From NCBI RefSeq assembly GCF_029433515.1, contig NZ_JAQTIG010000003.1, positions 62,001 through 126,000 on the forward strand: a stretch of 64,000 nucleotides of DNA. Direction: 5' to 3'. Shown piece after piece: positions 59,218-64,000 of this stretch; positions within the stretch are counted from its first letter, which is position 1, and each line of letters opens with the position of its first letter. The position numbers and the translations under genes were made by a program. The notes below the pieces were generated by a model. The model was not told the origin of the DNA, made no database searches, and saw nothing but the letters and a program-made list of their open reading frames with translations. Source of the DNA: Lactobacillus sp. ESL0679. Its GTDB lineage: Bacteria > Bacillota > Bacilli > Lactobacillales > Lactobacillaceae.

Positions 59218-59341
59218 TCCGTCTAGGCTTGGAAAACTGACGGATTTATTTTGAAAAAATAACATCTTAAGTAGTTACCGCTCTTATAGCGGAAGCTACA
59301 TGTTTATATTAAGAGTCGTGTTTGCACGACTCTTTTTATTC
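59206..59341 (-). ncRNA. Candidate antisense antitoxin RNA C
   Basis: Minus-strand TTGAGC (59371-59376), 17 bases, extended -10 TGT-TAAAAT (hexamer 59348-59353) predicts a start near 59341. The hairpin AATCCGTC (59216-59223) with GACGGATT (59239-59246), followed on the minus strand by TATTTTTTT, would end it just at the toxin stop codon. Same design as A1 and B1. Confidence 0.55.
59271..59337 (+). terminator. 3' complementarity element and terminator of locus C mRNA
   Basis: GTAGTTACCGCTC (59271-59283) can pair with GGGCGGTGACTAC (58959-58971) over 13 pairs, two of them G-U. CCGCT/AGCGG forms the same small hairpin as in locus A. The terminator AAGAGTCGTG/CACGACTCTT with T residues is at 59311-59337. 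Confidence 0.75.
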
Positions 59342-59395
59342 GTAGTCATTTTAACATGCAATAGTTTAAAGCTCAATACTTTAACTAGAGCTTGA

Positions 59396-59857
59396 CTACT
59401 TATTCTCTTTAATTACTTCGTTCAACCTAGCGATTTGTTTTTTAGCTTTGAGCATTGATGTATACCAGATAATCGCATAAACAATGATAAAAGTAATAGT
59501 ATAAAAGCTCAGCCACAGGAAGTTTAATGGGAACCAGCCTGCTAAAATGGCTAAAGGTGTGAATAAGCAAAACATTACGATGAAATGAATGATTGTTTGC
59601 TTAGTAATGTTCCACTTTTCCTGCATGAAGACCAGAGACGCTGCGCCACCTAGAAAGCCCATCAGTGCCCAGAGAATTGCGGAAATTAACGTGGCAAGAG
59701 TAACGGAATGAAAATGGTCGATAAAAGTCGTACTTGACGGGATGAAATCGGTAGTTTGGTATGCGAGATTAAATGAGAGAGCCACAAGGAAGCCGATGGC
59801 AATTCCTGGTAGTATTCCTGAACAACCATAACGTAAAATCTTTTTAAATAACTTCAT
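59396..59857 (-). CDS. DUF3021 membrane protein
   Basis: A 153-residue protein with four membrane helices (about 10-30, 47-70, 83-105, 110-130) and a basic C-terminus. DUF3021 proteins come right after LytTR regulators; in the LytTR regulatory systems of streptococci the membrane partner holds the regulator inactive. The start overlaps the stop of the LytTR gene by four bases. Role by family context. Confidence 0.8.
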   Translation of the reverse strand: MKLFKKILRYGCSGILPGIAIGFLVALSFNLAYQTTDFIPSSTTFIDHFHSVTLATLISAILWALMGFLGGAASLVFMQEKWNITKQTIIHFIVMFCLFTPLAILAGWFPLNFLWLSFYTITFIIVYAIIWYTSMLKAKKQIARLNEVIKENK

Positions 59858-60297
59858 TTTAAAAATTCCTTTCTTAATTTTTGCATGTACCTTCTGGAAG
59901 TAAAGGTGGTTTCGCCATTAGTCAGATTAACTTGGTAGCTTCCAGTTTTAGTTAAGGCTAAACTATCAATGCTTGCGAGGCTGACAATTTCGGAGCTAGA
60001 AATTTGGATAAAAGTGTCGGGTGGCAATTTTTCATTAAGTTCATATATTCTGGATTTAATCCGATAAACCTGCTGGCCAACTTCACAGACAACGTGCTTA
60101 TTTTGAGTGTAAAAGCGGGTAATTTCATAAAGTGAAATCATTTTGATTTTGCCCGCAGCAGATCCTTGAATTTGCCAATCGTTGACAAGGTGGGTAATCG
60201 CATTAGCCATTCTCTCCGATTTTGCGGTTTTCTCAGTTGTATTGATCGCAATCCAAGTTGGTTGAAATTTAGGATTTAGGTTAAATTTTACAAGCAT
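59854..60297 (-). CDS. LytTR-domain DNA-binding regulator
   Basis: A 147-residue protein without a receiver domain. The LytTR fold covers the last 95 residues: IKMISLYEITRFYTQNKHVV, then YRIKSRIYELNEKLPPDTFI, QISSSEIVSLASID and FTSRRYMQKLRKEF. Such stand-alone LytTR proteins are controlled by a membrane partner, here DUF3021. Two 9-base direct repeats with 21-base periodicity lie 70-100 bases upstream. Confidence 0.88.
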   Translation of the reverse strand: MLVKFNLNPKFQPTWIAINTTEKTAKSERMANAITHLVNDWQIQGSAAGKIKMISLYEITRFYTQNKHVVCEVGQQVYRIKSRIYELNEKLPPDTFIQISSSEIVSLASIDSLALTKTGSYQVNLTNGETTFTSRRYMQKLRKEFLK

Positions 60298-60366
60298 GGC
60301 ATTACTTCCTTACTGTTAATATTTTAAATATATTCGCTTTCGACTAAAATTGCTATCACTTGGAGA

Positions 60367-60396
60367 TAAATGGTTGTTTTGGAAGGTTAAATGGTT
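60367..60396. promoter_or_regulatory. LytTR-type direct repeats
   Basis: TAAATGGTT occurs at 60367-60375 and again at 60388-60396, 21 bases (two helical turns) apart, the spacing at which LytTR proteins bind as dimers. It lies between the LytTR gene and the divergent Trp leader promoter and could serve either. Confidence 0.6.
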
Positions 60397-60416
60397 AAAT
60401 GACTTAGAAAATTTTC

Positions 60417-60444
60417 TTGACATTAACGAAAAATAAGATAAACT
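60417..60444 (+). promoter_or_regulatory. Promoter of the TrpXYZ leader
   Basis: TTGACA (60417-60422), 16 bases, TAAACT (60439-60444). Confidence 0.55.
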
Positions 60445-60475
60445 AAGAATAATTTACGAAAGAAAGGAAATAATT

Positions 60476-60532
60476 ATGATTCAATCGACTTCATTAAACA
60501 TGAATAAGAGTTGGCAAGGCCAGCAGGATTGA
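60476..60532 (+). CDS. Trp-containing leader peptide, 18 aa
   Basis: The ORF encodes MIQSTSLNMNKSWQGQQD with a strong GAAAGGA site. One Trp codon (60512-60514) lies near the end, just inside the first arm of a hairpin (GCCAG at 60518-60522). With a tryptophan-type transporter downstream and a terminator between, it looks like a leader for Trp attenuation. A single Trp codon is fewer than usual, so the case is suggestive. Confidence 0.55.
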   Translation: MIQSTSLNMNKSWQGQQD

Positions 60533-60684
60533 TCGTAATCGTCTAGAACGGGTACGATCTGGCAAACAGTTTGTATCCGTGCTGACTACTTTTTAACTTG
60601 ACGAAGTTTGTCTGCATGGTAAAACGTGCAGCAGGCTTTGTGTCCTTAGGGCAGACCAGAGCAAATGCTGGTTTGCCTTTTTTT
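60518..60684 (+). promoter_or_regulatory. Attenuator before the Trp-type ABC operon
   Basis: GATCGTA (60530-60536) pairs with TACGATC (60553-60559), extended by GCCAG/CTGGC. The competing stem ACGGGTAC (60548-60555) with GTATCCGT (60573-60580) shares its bases. CTGCATG/CGTGCAG forms a third hairpin. The terminator is GGCAGACCAG (60650-60659) with CTGGTTTGCC (60668-60677) and seven T residues. GTCTGC upstream could pair into the terminator's first arm. Confidence 0.65.
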
Positions 60685-60727
60685 GTTATCAAAATGCCCC
60701 AGCTTAACAAAAAATAAGGAGAGAAAA

Positions 60728-61738
60728 ATGAAGAGAATGCTCGCATTTATAAGTGCTATCTTACTGTTTCTTGGGGTTGACTTAGTTGTAGCTCCCAAGG
60801 CAGCTAGTCAAACTAATCAAGCTGCACCTAAAACTGAAGTTGTGCATGTTGGTATTTTACAGATGATGACCCACCCAGCACTTGATCAGATTCGTCAAGG
60901 TGTTGTTGCCGGTCTGAAGGAAGAAGGATTAACTACTGGCAAAAACTTGAAAATTGATTTTCTAAACGCTCAGGGTGACCAAAGTAATTTGAAGACAATG
61001 TCCCAGCAGTTAGCCAATAAGGATTCGCTGCTGGTAGGGATTGCCACACCAGCGGCACAGGCACTGGCAAATAGTGCGCCAAAAACTACACCAATTATTT
61101 TGGCCGGTATTTCTACCCCAGCAACTAGTGGCTTAGTCAAGAGTGAGGCCCATCCTGGTGGCAACATTACAGGTACCTCGGGTCTCAACCCTGTTACCAA
61201 ACAATTTGAATTAATGCACGCGGTTATGCCACATGCAAAGAAAATCGGCATCATCTACACGTCATCAGATCATGGCGGTCAAACTAATGCTCATGCTTTT
61301 GCTCGTGTTGTGAAACAAGCAGGTCTCATTCCAAAACTATATACAATTTCTAACACCAATGATCTCCAGCAAGTAGCTAGTCAGATGGTAAGCCAAGTCG
61401 ATATGGTTTATGCCCCACAAGATAATGGCGTGGCTTCGGCAATGAAGACACTGGTAAACGTTGCTAACAACGTCAATATTCCGGTCTTTCCGTGTGCGGA
61501 AACAATGGTGCCGGATGGTGGGGTGGCCTCGTATGTTATCAGTCAAAAAGAAATGGGCAGAGTTGCTGGTGTAATGGCAGCGAAAGTCTTGCGTGGTAAA
61601 AATCCAGCAACGTATCCGGTTGCGACGGTTAAGAGCGGCTATTATATGATTAATGAAAAAGAAATGCGTAAATTACATATTAAAATTCCAGCAGCGATTA
61701 TGCGTGCTGCTAGTCAACATGGGAAGGTGATCAAATGA
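60728..61738 (+). CDS. trpX: TrpX-like ABC transporter binding protein
   Basis: The product has 336 residues from ATG 60728 behind AAGGAGAG; an in-frame start at 60665 lies inside the terminator. N-terminal signal peptide (MLAFISAILLFLGVDLVVAP). It belongs to the ABC-substrate-binding family of TrpX (PF04392 type): VVHVGILQMMTHPALDQIRQ, GTSGLNPVTKQFELMHAVMP and YAPQDNGVASAMKTLVN. Lactobacillales members take up tryptophan. The leader with a Trp codon fits this. The exact ligand is inferred. Confidence 0.8.
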   Translation: MKRMLAFISAILLFLGVDLVVAPKAASQTNQAAPKTEVVHVGILQMMTHPALDQIRQGVVAGLKEEGLTTGKNLKIDFLNAQGDQSNLKTMSQQLANKDSLLVGIATPAAQALANSAPKTTPIILAGISTPATSGLVKSEAHPGGNITGTSGLNPVTKQFELMHAVMPHAKKIGIIYTSSDHGGQTNAHAFARVVKQAGLIPKLYTISNTNDLQQVASQMVSQVDMVYAPQDNGVASAMKTLVNVANNVNIPVFPCAETMVPDGGVASYVISQKEMGRVAGVMAAKVLRGKNPATYPVATVKSGYYMINEKEMRKLHIKIPAAIMRAASQHGKVIK

Positions 61739-62637
61739 ATTTAATAACTTCAAGCATTGGGCAAGGACTATTATGGGCTCTCTTAGGTATTGCCTTGTTT
61801 TTAACATTTCGGATTCTGAACTTTGCCGATATGACGGTTGAAGGAACATTCCCGTTGGGTGCAGCGATTACGGTAACGGCGATTACTAAGGGCGTTTCGC
61901 CACTTGTAGCTACTTTCTTAGGCTTCTTAGGCGGTGCTGCAGGCGGCTTAATCACCGGTTTGCTTTATACTAAAGGCAAAATTCCAATTTTATTAGCAGG
62001 AATCTTGGTAATGACCGGTTGCTTGTCAGTTAATTTGCGGATTATGGGTGGTTCAAATGTCTCTTTGTTAGGACAAAAGACCTTCTTCTCAGCTAAAATC
62101 TTCCAATCGCTGCCGCGGTATTTTGATAGTGTCCTAATTGGTGGCGGCACGATTATCTTAATCACCATTTTAATTGCCCTGTTTTTAGAAACTGATCTGG
62201 GTCAGGCATTCATTGTAACTGGTGATAACCAAATGATGGCGCGGTCTATGGGTATTAACACCGATAACATGACAATTCTCGGGTTGTCCTTGTCGAACGG
62301 GCTAGTTGGTCTAGCTGGTGCCTTAATTGCGCAAAGTAATGGTTATGCGGACGCCAACATGGGAATTGGGATTATCGTAATTGCCTTGGCCTCAATTATT
62401 ATTGGTGAAGTTGTCTTCGGCTATTTGACACTTAATCAGCGGTTAATCGCGGTTATCTTAGGTAGTATTATTTACCGGTTTGTTTTATTAATTGTTTTGC
62501 AACTAGGCTTTTCAACTAATGACCTGAATCTGATTTCCGCAATTATCTTAGCAATTTGTTTAATGTTGCCGACATTGCGGCACGCGTTAAAACTGGACGG
62601 AATTTTACGTAAAGGGGTGAGCCAATATGGAAAATAA
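61735..62637 (+). CDS. trpY: TrpY-like ABC transporter permease
   Basis: A 300-residue protein with about nine membrane helices. LivH/BPD_transp_2-like features: RILNFADMTVEGTFPLGAAI, and the contact segment MMARSMGINTDNMTILGLSL. The start overlaps trpX's stop (ATGA) and its end overlaps trpZ by 11 bases. It forms the channel of this importer. Confidence 0.85.
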   Translation: MNLITSSIGQGLLWALLGIALFLTFRILNFADMTVEGTFPLGAAITVTAITKGVSPLVATFLGFLGGAAGGLITGLLYTKGKIPILLAGILVMTGCLSVNLRIMGGSNVSLLGQKTFFSAKIFQSLPRYFDSVLIGGGTIILITILIALFLETDLGQAFIVTGDNQMMARSMGINTDNMTILGLSLSNGLVGLAGALIAQSNGYADANMGIGIIVIALASIIIGEVVFGYLTLNQRLIAVILGSIIYRFVLLIVLQLGFSTNDLNLISAIILAICLMLPTLRHALKLDGILRKGVSQYGK

Positions 62638-63403
62638 ACAGGCAGTTCTGACTTTAGACAAGGTGACAACAGTTGTTAATCAACACACTCCGGCGGCTAC
62701 AAAAATTTTGCGCGAGCTGTCACTGACAATTAATCAAGGCGACTTTATTACAATTGTGGGTGCCAATGGAGCTGGTAAATCAACTTTATTTAATACGATT
62801 AGCGGGTTGATTACGCCGACGACAGGCAAGATATTGCATCAGGGTCAGGAAATTACCCACCAGTCAGTTGAAAAAAGGACCAGTTTTATCAGTCGCGTTT
62901 TCCAGGATCCCAAGATGGGAACCGCGCCAAGAATGACTGTTGCTGAAAATATTATGCTTGCTAAAAAGCGGGGCGAGCGCCGCGGATTGCACCTGCGCAA
63001 ACTAGGAGCACATAAAGCGCAACTACAAAAGATAGCAGCACAGATGGGTAATTCACTGGCTGAAAAGCTGGATACACCAACAGAACACTTATCAGGTGGG
63101 CAAAGACAGACATTAAGTTTCCTAATGGCAACCATCAAACGTCCAGATATTCTTTTGCTAGATGAGCATACGGCGGCGCTGGATCCGAAAACTAGCCGTG
63201 AGTTAATGGCACAGACCAGCCAAATTGTGACCGAGCAAAAGTTAACCTGCTTAATGATTACTCACAGTATGGAAGATGCCCTTAAATACGGGAATCGTCT
63301 GTTAGTGTTGCGAGCTGGCCAAATTGTCGCTGATCTTAACCAAGAACAAAAGTCAAAACTAACTTTGGAAGCATTAATGGCAACTTTTGTTGTTGATGAA
63401 TAA
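62627..63403 (+). CDS. trpZ: TrpZ-like ABC transporter ATP-binding protein
   Basis: A 258-residue protein: Walker A GANGAGKST, Q-loop RVFQDPKMG, signature LSGGQRQTLSFLMA, Walker B ILLLDEHTAALDP with His in place of the common Pro (DEH), as in this subfamily, then ITHSMEDALKYGNRL. It powers the TrpXY importer. Confidence 0.87.
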   Translation: MENKQAVLTLDKVTTVVNQHTPAATKILRELSLTINQGDFITIVGANGAGKSTLFNTISGLITPTTGKILHQGQEITHQSVEKRTSFISRVFQDPKMGTAPRMTVAENIMLAKKRGERRGLHLRKLGAHKAQLQKIAAQMGNSLAEKLDTPTEHLSGGQRQTLSFLMATIKRPDILLLDEHTAALDPKTSRELMAQTSQIVTEQKLTCLMITHSMEDALKYGNRLLVLRAGQIVADLNQEQKSKLTLEALMATFVVDE

Positions 63404-63462
63404 TATTGAAGAAAATGTGATTTTTACTTGATATATTTGTATAATAATACAGAGGTGAAATC

Positions 63463-63804
63463 ATGGAATTAGGTTCAATATCAGAGTGGGTTACAGCATT
63501 AGCGGAGATTGCGGCTGTCTGTGTTGCGTTGTTTTTGCCATATTATGAAAAAAAGCAGGAACGTAATAAGCGGTCACGCAATTTGCGGTTGATTTTTAAG
63601 GCTTTTATTAAGGATGCGTTGGAAGAAGACGATACCAAGAAGCTGGAATCATATTTTAAAATTAGTTATTTGATTAATGACAGCGAGGATAATGAGCAGA
63701 TTTTTTCATTAATCCAGCAGGCAATTATGGTAATTAACGATCACCAAATTACTGCTGAACAAAAAGAAAAAGAAGTTCAAGAAATTGTCGATTGCTTTGA
63801 TTAA
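63463..63804 (+). CDS. Small membrane-anchored hypothetical protein
   Basis: A 113-residue protein. One N-terminal membrane helix (WVTALAEIAAVCVALFLPYY, about 9-28), then a basic stop-transfer (EKKQERNKRSRN) and a helical acidic cytosolic part. The layout resembles the N-termini of phage- or lactobacillus-type small anchored proteins. The function is unknown. It has GAGGTG as ribosome site and its own terminator. Confidence 0.6.
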   Translation: MELGSISEWVTALAEIAAVCVALFLPYYEKKQERNKRSRNLRLIFKAFIKDALEEDDTKKLESYFKISYLINDSEDNEQIFSLIQQAIMVINDHQITAEQKEKEVQEIVDCFD

Positions 63805-63806
63805 TA

Positions 63807-63840
63807 AAACCACGTCTAGTGTTTAGGCGTGGCTTTTTTC
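63807..63840 (+). terminator. Terminator
   Basis: CCACG..CTA pairs with TAG..CGTGG, then six T residues. Confidence 0.75.
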
Positions 63841-63911
63841 TTGAAAAACGTTAATTTTAAAAATCTTAGTTTATTAGTAGTAAACTAAGGACTAACAACG
63901 GAGGTTTAATA

Positions 63912-64000
63912 ATGAAGAAGATTGATGGACACTTGCATTTAGTGCGCTCACTTGCCGGCTTTAATGGCAAAGGCAGCCTAACAGCTCTAGGTAATGGCCG
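63912..64000 (+). CDS. Amidohydrolase-like protein, N-terminal part
   Basis: Partial: only 29 codons lie in the window. The product starts MKKIDGHLHLVRSLAGFNGK, where D-G-H-x-H is the first metal-binding motif of TIM-barrel amidohydrolases. ACGGAGG precedes the ATG. The substrate cannot be told. Confidence 0.65.
   Translation, partial: MKKIDGHLHLVRSLAGFNGKGSLTALGNG

Noticed and set aside
60476-60727. T-box riboswitch for Trp
   Set aside because: The conserved T-box sequence (AGGGTGG-type) and specifier-loop layout are not visible; a peptide-based attenuator fits better.

Overview
The window reads as a low-GC Firmicute of the genus Lactobacillus, probably of the acidophilus/delbrueckii type. 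The evidence is the AT-rich sequence with strong AGGAGG-type ribosome sites, two proteins ending in the aggregation-promoting-factor domain, PepN and a POT peptide transporter side by side, a FabT/FabK-type fatty-acid operon, a Ddl of the D-Ala-D-Ala type, holin-like type I toxins and ECF S components. The species cannot be fixed from the sequence. I see no rRNA, tRNA, CRISPR array, intact transposase or phage block.

Layout. 1-6 kb is accessory. It holds a GNAT tail, type I toxin-antitoxin locus A with a second antitoxin-RNA copy, a secreted CAP-domain protein, an Rgg-type regulator followed by a 14-residue hydrophobic peptide ORF and two secreted proteins, a lone holin-like peptide, and type I locus B (minus strand) with its own second antitoxin copy. 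6-11 kb has ddl, a MerR-like coiled-coil protein, a YibE/F pair and an esterase. 10.7-12.2 kb holds a PemK-like toxin with a RelB/DinJ antitoxin and an orphan HicB. 12.4-20 kb has a small APF-like protein, pepN, a POT peptide transporter, and an L,D-transpeptidase whose 3' end is duplicated on the far side of one unknown gene. 20-29 kb carries two hydrolase-like proteins, an ECF S component, two zinc-ribbon membrane proteins, and a BceAB-like ABC system with two near-duplicate permeases.

29-39.7 kb is the complete fatty-acid module: birA faces away from fabT-fabH-acpP-fabK-fabD-fabG-fabF-accB-fabZ-accC-accD-accA. FabT-like palindromes lie at both ends of the birA/fabT intergenic region. 39.8-47.7 kb holds two amino-acid ABC systems: a GlnPQ-type importer with two fused binding domains, and livJHMGF. 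The liv operon sits behind a consensus promoter, a leucine-rich leader peptide and a terminator/antiterminator region. 47.8-58 kb is mostly housekeeping (SorC regulator, TPP-riboswitch thiW, phosphoglycerate mutase family, HelD, coaA, efp) with a secreted matrixin-like protease, a lipoprotein and a penicillin-V-acylase-like enzyme. 58.3-64 kb has an XRE/membrane-protein pair with a perfect operator, type I locus C with an unfamiliar 53-residue peptide, a LytTR/DUF3021 pair with 21-bp-spaced direct repeats, and a TrpXYZ-type ABC transporter behind a Trp-containing leader peptide and attenuator.

The most unusual system is the family of three type I loci (A, B, C). In each, a leader ORF with the better-placed Shine-Dalgarno sequence overlaps a toxin-like ORF in the +1 frame. 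The 5' end of the mRNA is complementary to its own 3' UTR. A convergent antisense RNA with an extended -10 promoter covers the 3' UTR. The leader/toxin overlap and end-to-end pairing resemble hok/mok, while the 3' UTR antisense resembles txpA/ratA or par. Loci A and B each carry an extra solitary antitoxin-RNA copy.
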